Assembly (NCBI GenBank): GCA_021413925.1
Contig: JAIOPL010000002.1
Span: 135,655 to 199,654, forward strand
Direction of reading: 5' to 3'
DNA from: Verrucomicrobiota bacterium
GTDB lineage: Bacteria; Verrucomicrobiota; Verrucomicrobiia; Chthoniobacterales; UBA6821
DNA length: 64,000 bases
Made by a program: the position numbers and the translations under genes. This document shows positions 30,428 to 38,301 of this stretch, piece by piece (the stretch's first letter is position 1; each line of letters begins with the position of its first letter). Under the pieces are notes generated by a model, which searched no databases, was not told the DNA's origin, and saw nothing but the letters and a program-made list of their open reading frames with translations.

Positions 30428-31030
30428 TTATCCTCTTTCTCCCAGTTTGTCCAATGTGCTCCCGGCCCGATAGATCTTTCGAGGGGTGACAACTAAGTCC
30501 ATCGGGATGTCATCACTGCCGCATGGTACCTCAGCCACGATCTGCCAATCCCAGGCAAGTCCTGCCTTGATACCCCGAAACTCTGGGTGTCCAAGCAGGC
30601 GGTCGTAGAATCCTTTCCCCCGTCCGAGTCGTCCGCACTTCGGATCAAATGCCAATCCCGGTATCAAAGCCAGATCGACCTCGGAGAGTGCAGCTCGATC
30701 CCAGCTTTCGGGATCCGGTTCGTTAATGCCGTAGGACCCAGTAGTCCAGCGGCTTCTGGGGCTCATCCTGTAGATTTCCAAATGATCCCCTTCAATCCTT
30801 GGAAAGAAAAAGGAATATTCCGGAGCGGCGCTGATGAGCTCCATGGGATCGGGTTCCCACTGGATAGGAGAGAAGAGGAGGACGGAAGAGGAAGTTTTCC
30901 AGACATCCAGCTTGAGAATATTTTCCACAAACGAAGCCTCGGCTTCGAACGGTAAAGGCAAAAGCAAAGATCTCTCATCAGAGATCTTTTTCATCCGCTC
31001 ACGTAGCCTTTGCTTTTCAGCAGTTCTCAT
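30428..31030 (-). CDS. 5-formyltetrahydrofolate cyclo-ligase
   Basis: 200 residues. The N-terminal basic LRERMKKISDERS and the C-terminal signature LIPGLAFDPKCGRLGRGKGFYDRLL (binding ATP and folate) define the family. It converts 5-formyl-THF to 5,10-methenyl-THF. The gene is divergent from a metallo-beta-lactamase-fold gene; 31 bp separate the starts. In E. coli the homologue (ygfA) lies beside 6S RNA; no 6S-like structure is visible here. Confidence 0.93.
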   Translation of the reverse strand: MRTAEKQRLRERMKKISDERSLLLPLPFEAEASFVENILKLDVWKTSSSVLLFSPIQWEPDPMELISAAPEYSFFFPRIEGDHLEIYRMSPRSRWTTGSYGINEPDPESWDRAALSEVDLALIPGLAFDPKCGRLGRGKGFYDRLLGHPEFRGIKAGLAWDWQIVAEVPCGSDDIPMDLVVTPRKIYRAGSTLDKLGERG

Positions 31031-31061
31031 CCACTCTTTCTATGACATAAACGAGGCGACC

Positions 31062-32033
31062 ATGGTCAAAAAACTTCTAAAGCAAGGAACCGAGAATATC
31101 AGGAAGAGGGTTGCTATGCAGACCAAACCAAAGCCGCAGTCCAAGTCGAAACCTGAACACCATGTCTCGATGAAGCTCGGGGAGGGATGGCATAAGCGCA
31201 ACTTCCTCACCGAGGTCATCATTCCTTCGCTCTTCTCGGCGAGGGAAGTTGTTTCCTTCACGACAAAACTGCCGGATCTCTCAGCAGGAGAGCTTGCCAT
31301 CACGTGGATCGGTCATGCCTCCTTCCTTATCCAGACTCCCGAACATTCCATCCTGATCGATCCCAACTGGGCCAAATGGCTGAAGGTCATCAAGAGGCTT
31401 AAGGAGCCGGGGCTTGAGATCCACGAACTTCCTGCGATCGATCTGGTTCTTGTTAGTCATGCCCACTTCGATCATCTCGACAAGAAATCCCTCCGGGCCG
31501 TGGCGGCTGATCAGCCCATCATCGTGCCCGAGCATGTCGGTGATCTTGTCAGTGGTCTCGGCTTTAACCGCGTGCAGGAGCTGAAGCGTTGGGAGAGCAT
31601 GGAGCTCGGTTCGCTGAAGATCACCCTGACCCCGGCCCACCACTGGGGTGCCAGGATGCTGCATGACAAGCACCGTGGGTTCGGCGGATTCCTGATCGAG
31701 TATGCCGGACGCACGATCTTTCACTGCGGCGACAGTGCCTGGTTTGAGGGATTTGCTCAGATTGGAGAGCGTTCCAAGATAGACATAGCACTACTCCCGA
31801 TCGGAGCCTACGACGCTCCGACCGGGCGGGATGTTCACATGAATCCCGAAGAGGCACTGCGTGCCTTCACTGCTCTCGGAGCCGAGATCATGATCCCGAT
31901 GCACTACGGCACCTTCCGGCTAGGATTTGAACCGATGGAAGAGCCTCCCGATCGCTTGCTAGGTCATGCCCGCTCGCTGGGAATCGATGAAAAAATTCGG
32001 ATTCTTAAGGAAGGCGAACCTGCCGTCTTTTAA
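31062..32033 (+). CDS. metallo-beta-lactamase-fold hydrolase (NAPE-PLD/UlaG-like)
   Basis: 323 residues from the ATG at 31062, which has a GAGG sequence 5-8 bases upstream; the frame is open far upstream into the divergent gene. A Lys-rich N-terminus is followed by AITWIGHASFLIQT and the metal motif SHAHFDHLDKKSL (HxHxDH), with later ligands in TPAHHWGAR, HCGDSAW and PMHYGTF. It resembles N-acyl-phosphatidylethanolamine phospholipase D and UlaG-type lactonases. The substrate is undetermined. Transcription probably ends at the hairpin at 32102-32141. Confidence 0.9.
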   Translation: MVKKLLKQGTENIRKRVAMQTKPKPQSKSKPEHHVSMKLGEGWHKRNFLTEVIIPSLFSAREVVSFTTKLPDLSAGELAITWIGHASFLIQTPEHSILIDPNWAKWLKVIKRLKEPGLEIHELPAIDLVLVSHAHFDHLDKKSLRAVAADQPIIVPEHVGDLVSGLGFNRVQELKRWESMELGSLKITLTPAHHWGARMLHDKHRGFGGFLIEYAGRTIFHCGDSAWFEGFAQIGERSKIDIALLPIGAYDAPTGRDVHMNPEEALRAFTALGAEIMIPMHYGTFRLGFEPMEEPPDRLLGHARSLGIDEKIRILKEGEPAVF

Positions 32034-32101
32034 AACTCACAGGGATAAAGGGGATAAAGGGGATGTGATCAGCTCTAGGAGTTTTCTTTTCTCCTCGAAA
32101 C

Positions 32102-32141
32102 AAAAAGGCGTTGGACTCATTTCTGAGCCAACGCCTTTTTT
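32102..32141. terminator. bidirectional intrinsic terminator
   Basis: A strong stem pairs AAAGGCGTTGG and CTCA with TGAG and CCAACGCCTTT around a TTTC loop, with one bulged A. It is flanked by an A-run on the left and a T-run on the right, so it works for the plus-strand hydrolase gene and the convergent minus-strand cyclophilin gene. Just upstream, 32042-32066 has repeated GGGATAAA-type units with no clear role. Confidence 0.88.
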
Positions 32142-32188
32142 ATGAATTCCTAAAAGTCTAAAAGACTCCAGTCTTCAGTCTATCCGGC

Positions 32189-32776
32189 TTACTTGGAGAG
32201 CGCCTTGTTCCAAACAGCGATCTGCGCGGACTGCGCAGCGAAGAGAGACTCGGGTGAATCGACGATCTCGATACCGGTAATCTTGTCGCCCTGTTTGATG
32301 GCATTTACAACCTCCTGGTCCTTTGGTCCATCGACGGCGCCGAAGATGGCATGCTTGCCGTCAAGCCATGGGGTCGGGACATGGGTGATGAAGAACTGAC
32401 TGCCGTTGGTGCCGGGTCCGGAATTGGCCATTGAGAAGAGACCGCCGCGGTCGTGCTTGAGACCGGGAGCGAACTCATCGGCGAATTTATAACCGGGACC
32501 ACCCATACCGGTACCAGTCGGATCGCCACCCTGGATCATGAAGTCAGGGATGACGCGGTGGAAGGTGATGCCGTCATAGAAGCCGCGGCGGGCGAGATTC
32601 AGATAGTTCGCTACAGTGATCGGGGCCTTGCTGGCATACATGGTCGCATGGATATCTCCCTTGGATGTGTGGAGGGTGATGCGGATGTCCTTGACGGGTT
32701 CGGCGGGGTTTGCGGCTCCGGCAATACCGGGGGCCATGCAAAGAGTGGTGGAAAGGGCGAAAAGTGTCTTTTTCAT
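32189..32776 (-). CDS. cyclophilin-type peptidyl-prolyl cis-trans isomerase, exported
   Basis: 195 residues. A signal peptide ([20 protein letters not shown]) is followed by the cyclophilin domain, with [19 protein letters not shown] (catalytic Arg), [20 protein letters not shown] and [10 protein letters not shown]. It catalyses proline isomerisation in the periplasm. The gene converges on the terminator at 32102-32141 and is divergent from the amidase gene. Confidence 0.95.
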   Translation of the reverse strand: MKKTLFALSTTLCMAPGIAGAANPAEPVKDIRITLHTSKGDIHATMYASKAPITVANYLNLARRGFYDGITFHRVIPDFMIQGGDPTGTGMGGPGYKFADEFAPGLKHDRGGLFSMANSGPGTNGSQFFITHVPTPWLDGKHAIFGAVDGPKDQEVVNAIKQGDKITGIEIVDSPESLFAAQSAQIAVWNKALSK

Positions 32777-32803
32777 TGGACTTCTATTGGGTAGCAGAGA
32801 GGG

Positions 32804-33772
32804 GTGCCAAAGAAAGCCAAAACACCCAAATCTTCAAAAGCTTCTAAAGTTTTGCGGAAAAACTCCCGAGCGTCCTCGGTTCCCAAGGACACGATCACCG
32901 TGGGCTTGGTCCAGATGCGTTGCGTCAGTTCTGTCTCGGAAAATCTTAAGACCGCCATCCGTCTGATTCGGGAAGCTGCCAAGAAAGGGGCTAAGGTGGT
33001 CTGCCTGCCGGAGCTTTTCCTGAGCGAGTACTTCTGCCAGAGCGAGGATCACGACTATTTCAAGCTGGCCGAAGTGATCCCGGGACCAACCACGAAGTCG
33101 CTAGGCAAAGTGGCAAAGGAGCTGGGTGTAGTGATCATGGCCTCTCTCTTCGAGCGCCGGGCGCCGGGCCTCTATCACAACACGACGGCCGTCATCGAGG
33201 CCGACGGCAAGTATCTCGGTAAGTACCGGAAGATGCATATTCCCGATGATCCGCTTTTCTACGAGAAGTTTTACTTCACGCCGGGTGATCTCGGTTTTCG
33301 CAACTGGAAGACCAGTGCGGGTGATCTGGGTGTACTCATCTGCTGGGACCAGTGGTATCCCGAGGCGGCACGCCTTACGGCCCTGCAGGGTTCGGAGGTG
33401 ATTTTCTATCCAACCGCGATCGGCTGGCATCCCTCGGAAAAGGAGCAGTATGGGGAGAATCAGAAAGCCGCCTGGCAACTCGCCCAGCGTGCCCATGCAT
33501 TAGCCAACGGCTGCTATGTCTGCGGAATCAATCGCATCGGCCACGAGAACCCTGTGGCTTCTGCAGGAGGGGAGGGGTTGGAGTTCTGGGGAGGGACTTT
33601 TGTCGCCGCGCCTAACGGACAGATCATCGCCGAGGCTCCGGCTGACAAAGAGATGGTCCTTGTTGTCGATCTCGACCGCCAGTTCATGGATACTCAACGA
33701 ACTCACTGGCCTTTCCTACGAGACCGCCGGATCGATGCCTATGGGGGGATCGAAAAGCGCTTTATCGATTAA
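32804..33772 (+). CDS. aguB: N-carbamoylputrescine amidase (nitrilase family)
   Basis: 322 residues from a GTG at 32804 preceded by AGAGAGG. About 28 basic, Lys/Ser-rich residues precede the conserved domain. The nitrilase triad is visible: Glu in [13 protein letters not shown], Lys in [20 protein letters not shown] and Cys in [15 protein letters not shown]. The motif [14 protein letters not shown] is typical of AguB, which makes putrescine from N-carbamoylputrescine. Agmatine deiminase is not in the window. The M14 peptidase gene follows within 6 bp. Confidence 0.92.
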   Translation: MPKKAKTPKSSKASKVLRKNSRASSVPKDTITVGLVQMRCVSSVSENLKTAIRLIREAAKKGAKVVCLPELFLSEYFCQSEDHDYFKLAEVIPGPTTKSLGKVAKELGVVIMASLFERRAPGLYHNTTAVIEADGKYLGKYRKMHIPDDPLFYEKFYFTPGDLGFRNWKTSAGDLGVLICWDQWYPEAARLTALQGSEVIFYPTAIGWHPSEKEQYGENQKAAWQLAQRAHALANGCYVCGINRIGHENPVASAGGEGLEFWGGTFVAAPNGQIIAEAPADKEMVLVVDLDRQFMDTQRTHWPFLRDRRIDAYGGIEKRFID

Positions 33773-33777
33773 TTCGA

Positions 33778-34566
33778 TTGAAGAAAGCGATAGCCAATAC
33801 CGATCCGCTGCCTGATCAGGTGCGGGATTACCGTCTCCTGATGGAGCGGTGGCTTACGCTCGTGAACCGGATTCCCTCACTCGATCTCTCGGTGTATGCA
33901 GAGGCGGAGGGCTATCCCCTGATGGTTGTCCGTTCGGAACGTCATGACCCGAAGGTGCCCTCTGTCTATCTGTCTGCCGGCATTCATGGGGATGAACCAG
34001 CCGCAGTTGAGGGATTGATCCGCTGGGCAGAGACCTCTCTCGGGAAAGTTGCATCCTGGAACTGGATGATCTTTCCATGTCTCAACCCATGGGGGCTGGA
34101 GCGGAATATCCGCTTTGATGCCGAGAACCGCGATCTCAACCGGTTCTATGATTCAAAGAAAGTTCCCCAGATTGTGGCCCAGCTTTCCTTAATGAAGGGG
34201 AGCCGCTTTGATGTGGCTGTCACTCTGCACGAGGACTACGACGCACGAGGTTTTTATCTTTACGAGGTGGCTGCCAAGCGTCCCCATTGGGGCGAATTGC
34301 TTTGCGCCGAACTCATCTCCGTGTTGGACGCTGATCCACGCCGCAAGATAGACGGTCATTCCGCTCGTAACGGTCTGATTAGGCGCAAAATCAAGCCAGA
34401 TATGATGAAGGGGCATCCCGAGGCTTTTTGCCTGCATTTTCAGCATGCAGCGAGGACCTTCACTCTGGAGACGCCTTCTGAGGAATCTCTCGGCCGGCGT
34501 GTTCGACTTCAGGAGCGCTTCCTTGCCTCGACGGTCAAAAAAGTGAAACTGGGTATGGTTTCCTGA
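33778..34566 (+). CDS. M14-family zinc peptidase or amidase
   Basis: 262 residues from a TTG at 33778; an ATG at 33841 is the first alternative. Zinc ligands are seen in SAGIHGDEPAAVEGL (HxxE) and in the later VTLHEDYDARG; the general-base Glu is in TLETPSEES. It resembles the carboxypeptidase / succinylglutamate desuccinylase-like branch of M14, which also includes murein-peptide amidase MpaA. Substrate unknown. It is 5 bp after aguB and likely co-transcribed. Confidence 0.85.
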   Translation: MKKAIANTDPLPDQVRDYRLLMERWLTLVNRIPSLDLSVYAEAEGYPLMVVRSERHDPKVPSVYLSAGIHGDEPAAVEGLIRWAETSLGKVASWNWMIFPCLNPWGLERNIRFDAENRDLNRFYDSKKVPQIVAQLSLMKGSRFDVAVTLHEDYDARGFYLYEVAAKRPHWGELLCAELISVLDADPRRKIDGHSARNGLIRRKIKPDMMKGHPEAFCLHFQHAARTFTLETPSEESLGRRVRLQERFLASTVKKVKLGMVS

Positions 34567-34593
34567 GAAAAAACAGATAAGTTAAATTTTTTG

Positions 34594-35733
34594 ATGAAGC
34601 GCATTAATTCTTCCCTGCTTTGCCTTCTGGTTGTGACCTCCGTGGCGGTGACCTTGAGGGCCGACCTCATCACCCTCAAGGATGGAAGGAAAATCAAAGG
34701 TGAGATCCTGAGCGAGAAACCTGATGCCGTTCTGATAGAGTATTACGTCACCCCGACGATCAAGGATCAGAAGGTCTATTCTCGCGATAATATTGATCGC
34801 ATGGTCGTGACTCCCGCTGACGAGAAGGCCTTCCTGGCGATCGGGAATCTGGCCACACCCGACACGGTCCTTGACACAGTATTCTACGACCAACTCATCG
34901 ATAAAAAGATCCCGGAGTATCTAGGGCGCTACCGCTATTCGAAGCATCTCGCGGAGCTTCGTGAGGACCTCCGTGCTCTTGAAGCGGAACGTTCCAGAGT
35001 GCGCCGCGGAGACCGCAGAATCAACGGATTCTGGATCACCGCTGCCCAGATCGCAGCGGATCCTTATCAATCGGGGGCGAAGATCAAGTTTGCCGAGATT
35101 AAGGAATTGGCCGCGACGAACGATTGTGTGTCTTCGCTACAATCCTATGAAATGCTTGAGAAGGAATTCCCGGGGGCGGAGGTCATGCCAGATGCCATCG
35201 AGCTGGCCCAGATTCAGATCGATCAACTTCAGGAAAAACTCGCCATTGCGAAGACCAACTTCGAAATCATCGATAAGCGTCGCCAGAAAGCCATTGCTCT
35301 GGCCCCTGCGGACCAGGCTAGGGAGATCAATGATGCTCTGAATAACGAGAAACTTGCGGCCACTAATGCCCTGGCGACTGCAACCGCCGACGGTTCTAAG
35401 TTCTTCCCTATCTTCCAGAACAGCAAGGAGTCCATGGACGCTCTCCAGACACTGATCACGGCCGAAAAAACTCGCCTCACAGCCCTCCAGAAGATCCCGA
35501 TGACGGAGGGGTTGGCCGCCTCAAGTCAATGCGCCAGACTTGTCTCCGAGGGAAAGCTCAAGGAGGCGCAGGACCTGTTGACTAAATCTCAGACCCTTTG
35601 GCCAGCAAACATTGAGAACACCCGGCTCAAGCTCCGGTTGGATGATCTTGCCAAATCCCTGGCTGCTTCCACCGCTGCGGCTGCAGTCGCAGCCCAAGCA
35701 GCAGCAGCAGCTCCTAAAAAACCGACTCCGTAA
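34594..35733 (+). CDS. hypothetical secreted protein with Sm-like N-terminus and coiled coil
   Basis: 379 residues from the ATG at 34594. A signal peptide (SLLCLLVVTSVAVTLRA) is followed by DLITLKDGRKIKGEILSEKP, which resembles a short beta-barrel found in other exported proteins. A helical region with probable coiled coils spans about 105-350, ending in an Ala-rich tail (SLAASTAAAAVAAQAAAAA). No family is recognised and no catalytic motif is seen. It lies between the M14 gene and hisB on the same strand. Confidence 0.72.
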   Translation: MKRINSSLLCLLVVTSVAVTLRADLITLKDGRKIKGEILSEKPDAVLIEYYVTPTIKDQKVYSRDNIDRMVVTPADEKAFLAIGNLATPDTVLDTVFYDQLIDKKIPEYLGRYRYSKHLAELREDLRALEAERSRVRRGDRRINGFWITAAQIAADPYQSGAKIKFAEIKELAATNDCVSSLQSYEMLEKEFPGAEVMPDAIELAQIQIDQLQEKLAIAKTNFEIIDKRRQKAIALAPADQAREINDALNNEKLAATNALATATADGSKFFPIFQNSKESMDALQTLITAEKTRLTALQKIPMTEGLAASSQCARLVSEGKLKEAQDLLTKSQTLWPANIENTRLKLRLDDLAKSLAASTAAAAVAAQAAAAAPKKPTP

Positions 35734-35759
35734 CCGACACCTATCACACCCGTTAAGCC

Positions 35760-36356
35760 ATGACCGACACAGTCCGCTCCGCATCCCTCGATCGCAAGAC
35801 TACTGAGACAGAGATCACCCTCCATATCTCACTCGATGGCGAAGGGAGATCCTCCGTCCGAACCGGCATTCCGTTCTTCGACCACATGCTGACCCTGTTT
35901 TCCCGTCACTCCCTCATTGATCTGGATATCGAGGCGAAAGGAGACATCGAGGTCGACTATCACCACACCGTGGAGGATGTCGGATTGGCACTCGGAGCCG
36001 CTTTAACGAAGGCTCTCGGTGACAAATCGGGGATCCGACGTTATGGCAGTGCCTATGTTCCGATGGATGAAGCCCTAGCCCGTGTTGTGGTGGATTGCAG
36101 CGGACGACCCTACCTTGCCTACGAGGTGCCGCGCGGCGTTGAGGCGATTGGACTCTTTCCCTTCCAGCTCGTCGAGGAGTTCCTGCGTGCATTCAGCGTA
36201 CAGGCTGGTCTGACGCTCCATGTTTCCATTTTGGCCGGACGTGATGCTCATCACATGGCGGAGGCGATCTTCAAGGCGCTGGGACGCGCCCTCGATGTCG
36301 CGGTTTCCCGTGATGACCGGGTGAAGGGAATCCCCAGCACCAAGGGCGTGCTGTGA
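35760..36356 (+). CDS. hisB: imidazoleglycerol-phosphate dehydratase
   Basis: 198 residues, the monofunctional form. Metal-binding motifs are FFDHMLTLFSRHS, DYHHTVEDVG and AGRDAHHMAEAIFKA. It dehydrates imidazole-glycerol phosphate in histidine synthesis. Its stop overlaps the hisH start (GTGA), and hisA follows, so hisB-hisH-hisA form a unit; hisF and the rest of the pathway are elsewhere. Confidence 0.97.
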   Translation: MTDTVRSASLDRKTTETEITLHISLDGEGRSSVRTGIPFFDHMLTLFSRHSLIDLDIEAKGDIEVDYHHTVEDVGLALGAALTKALGDKSGIRRYGSAYVPMDEALARVVVDCSGRPYLAYEVPRGVEAIGLFPFQLVEEFLRAFSVQAGLTLHVSILAGRDAHHMAEAIFKALGRALDVAVSRDDRVKGIPSTKGVL

Positions 36357-36979
36357 GTAAGCCGCCGCTTCTCGGTCTCGTCGACTACGGCAGTGGTAAT
36401 CTCCGCAGCGTCCAGCGTGCTATCGAGCATGCCGGTGGTGAATGCATCCATGTCCAGAGCGAGGCCGACACGACGAACTGTGCCGCCCTGGTGGTTCCCG
36501 GTGTCGGCTCTTTCGGGGATTGTGCACGCCAGCTTCGGGAGACGGGGCTCTGGGAAGTGATCAAGTCTTGGATCGGTACCAACAAGCCCTATCTCGGCAT
36601 CTGCCTGGGCTACCAGCTTCTCTTCGACTCGAGCGAGGAATCGCCAGGTGTGGAGGGCCTCGGCGCTCTTCGTGGGAAAGTTGTCCACTTTTCCAAGTCC
36701 TCGGGACTCAAGATTCCCCATATGGGATGGAATCAACTGCACATCCACAAACCCTCGGATCGCCTGATGACGGGTCTGGTTGAGAATCCCGATTTCTACT
36801 TCGTCCATTCCTACTACCCGGTTCCCGAGGATGATGAGGTCATCACTTCCACCTGTACCTATGGAGTGGAATTCGCAGCCAGTGTCTCTAAAGGCAACCT
36901 GAGCGCTGTTCAGTTCCATCCGGAGAAGAGTCAGGAGCTTGGATTGTCCATGCTCAGGAATTTTATCTCCTCCCTCTAA
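36353..36979 (+). CDS. hisH: imidazole glycerol phosphate synthase, glutaminase subunit
   Basis: 208 residues from a GTG overlapping the hisB stop by 3 bp. The class I amidotransferase triad is present: Cys in YLGICLGYQLLF, and His and Glu in VQFHPEKSQ. LVDYGSGNLRSV and HMGWNQL are typical of HisH. It supplies ammonia from glutamine to HisF. It is followed by a G-free 49-nt leader and hisA. Confidence 0.97.
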   Translation: MSKPPLLGLVDYGSGNLRSVQRAIEHAGGECIHVQSEADTTNCAALVVPGVGSFGDCARQLRETGLWEVIKSWIGTNKPYLGICLGYQLLFDSSEESPGVEGLGALRGKVVHFSKSSGLKIPHMGWNQLHIHKPSDRLMTGLVENPDFYFVHSYYPVPEDDEVITSTCTYGVEFAASVSKGNLSAVQFHPEKSQELGLSMLRNFISSL

Positions 36980-36980
36980 G

Positions 36981-37029
36981 ATACCTCTTCACTTTTCCAC
37001 CTTTTACCTTTCACTTTCCACTTCACAAA
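36981..37029 (+). promoter_or_regulatory. G-free 49-nt leader of hisA
   Basis: The 49 bases directly before the hisA ATG contain no G and consist of repeated CTTTTCCACC, ACCTTTCACTTTCC-like units. There is no Shine-Dalgarno sequence. The same feature precedes leuD (79 nt) and eno (39 nt). It looks like a deliberately unstructured ribosome landing site, possibly bound by ribosomal protein S1 (inference). Confidence 0.5.
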
Positions 37030-37743
37030 ATGCTCCTTTATCCCGCCATTGATCTCATGGATGGTCAGGTTGTCCGTCTGGAACGCGGCCTTGCCGCAAA
37101 AAAAACAATCTACAGTGATGATCCTGTCGCCATGGCATTAAAGTGGGAGGCTGCCGGGGCCGACTGGATTCACTTGGTGGATCTCGATGCCGCCTTTGAA
37201 GGAAAGAGCCGAAATCTGGACGTCATTCGTGCGATTGCCCAGGCTGTCACTGTGCCTTGCGAACTCGGTGGAGGGATGCGTGATGCAGGATCGATCGAGG
37301 CGGGCCTAGCCACCGGAGTTCGCAGGGTCATCATCGGAACCAAAGCGGCCGAACCTGGTTTCTTGGCAGAAGCTGCAGGTGCCTTCGGGCCTTCGCAGCT
37401 AGCGGTGGGTATTGATGCCAAGGAGGGAAAGGTGGCGGTGAAGGGATGGGTGGAGACGATGGAGATGACTGCCCTAGATCTTGCCCGTGAGGCTGTGAAT
37501 GTCGGGATCCGAACGATCATTTATACCGACATCGCAACAGACGGAATGCTTCAGGGGCCCAATCTTGCAGCCATGCGCGAGATGGCACTCACTGTTCCCT
37601 GCGACCTGATCGCGAGTGGCGGGGTGTCGGGCCCGGAAGATCTCCGTCAGCTCGCCATGATTCCTGGGATCCATGGGGCGATCATTGGACGCGCGCTGTA
37701 CGAGGGACGGATGCCTGAGGATCTACGAAGTATCCTGAAGTGA
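37030..37743 (+). CDS. hisA: phosphoribosylformimino-5-aminoimidazole carboxamide ribotide isomerase
   Basis: 237 residues, a TIM barrel with LLYPAIDLMDGQVVRL (catalytic Asp), the phosphate loops LGGGMRDAGSIEAGLATG and IASGGVSGPEDL, and the second Asp in IYTDIATDGML. It performs the fourth step of histidine synthesis. It ends the hisB-hisH-hisA unit; a perfect 11-bp hairpin follows 25 bp after the stop. Confidence 0.97.
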   Translation: MLLYPAIDLMDGQVVRLERGLAAKKTIYSDDPVAMALKWEAAGADWIHLVDLDAAFEGKSRNLDVIRAIAQAVTVPCELGGGMRDAGSIEAGLATGVRRVIIGTKAAEPGFLAEAAGAFGPSQLAVGIDAKEGKVAVKGWVETMEMTALDLAREAVNVGIRTIIYTDIATDGMLQGPNLAAMREMALTVPCDLIASGGVSGPEDLRQLAMIPGIHGAIIGRALYEGRMPEDLRSILK

Positions 37744-37767
37744 TCGAGATGGAGCTCGGGAGCCTGC

Positions 37768-37795
37768 AGACTATAGCTCAAAATAGCTATAGTCT
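37768..37795. terminator. perfect 11-bp hairpin between hisA and cybC-like gene
   Basis: AGACTATAGCT pairs perfectly with AGCTATAGTCT around a CAAAAT loop. It lies between two convergent genes. The stem is AT-rich and the following T content is modest (TTCATTTAAT), so termination is plausible but not certain. A separate 12-bp palindrome CTGCTTAAGCAG lies at 37810-37821. Confidence 0.55.
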
Positions 37796-37840
37796 TCATT
37801 TAATGAGCGCTGCTTAAGCAGTCTGATCGAAAAATCGGCA

Positions 37841-38257
37841 CTAGTCCTGCTTGAACTTGGTGTGCCCCTCTTTCTTGATCGGGCCAACGGCCGACAGAAG
37901 AGTTTTTGCCTGATCGTATTTCCCAGTGCTCACGGCCTCCTCGATCTGATTGAAGGCGGCGGAGAGTTTGTCGATCTGAGCCCTGTAGTCAGCCAGAAAC
38001 CTTTCCCTATCAGCTTGTGGAACCGAGGCAGCCTTGCGTGGATCCAATCCCTTGGCGTCGGAAGCGGCCTGCTTGAGGGTCTCCATCAGCGTGACACTTG
38101 ACTGCTGCTTCGCTGGATCGGCGATCTGTCCGGAGAGCTGTTTCATGCTCCTGGCCATGATCTGCATCTGCTTCTCAAGCGGTGTGTCTTCGTCGGCGCG
38201 GAGTGAGAACACCAAGGTAATCAAGGAAAAGGAAAGGAGAAGGTTGCGGATTTTCAT
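37841..38257 (-). CDS. periplasmic cytochrome b562-like four-helix protein
   Basis: 138 residues with a signal peptide ending near LRA. The mature part aligns by eye with E. coli cytochrome b562. LEKQMQIM matches LEDNMETL, placing a Met at the axial-ligand position 7, and the C-terminal GHTKFK matches YHQKYR, placing a His at the second ligand position 102. Spacing and helix pattern (about 105 mature residues) agree. It may bind non-covalent heme in the periplasm; function in electron transfer is unproven in the family. It converges on hisA. Confidence 0.72.
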   Translation of the reverse strand: MKIRNLLLSFSLITLVFSLRADEDTPLEKQMQIMARSMKQLSGQIADPAKQQSSVTLMETLKQAASDAKGLDPRKAASVPQADRERFLADYRAQIDKLSAAFNQIEEAVSTGKYDQAKTLLSAVGPIKKEGHTKFKQD

Positions 38258-38301
38258 AAGATGATGATGTGATGGGGAAGAGTGAAAGGATTCGGAAGAA
38301 A

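Noticed and set aside
30415-31061. 6S RNA next to the 5-formyltetrahydrofolate cyclo-ligase gene, as in E. coli
   Set aside because: The flanking gaps are 13 and 31 bp, too small for 6S RNA.
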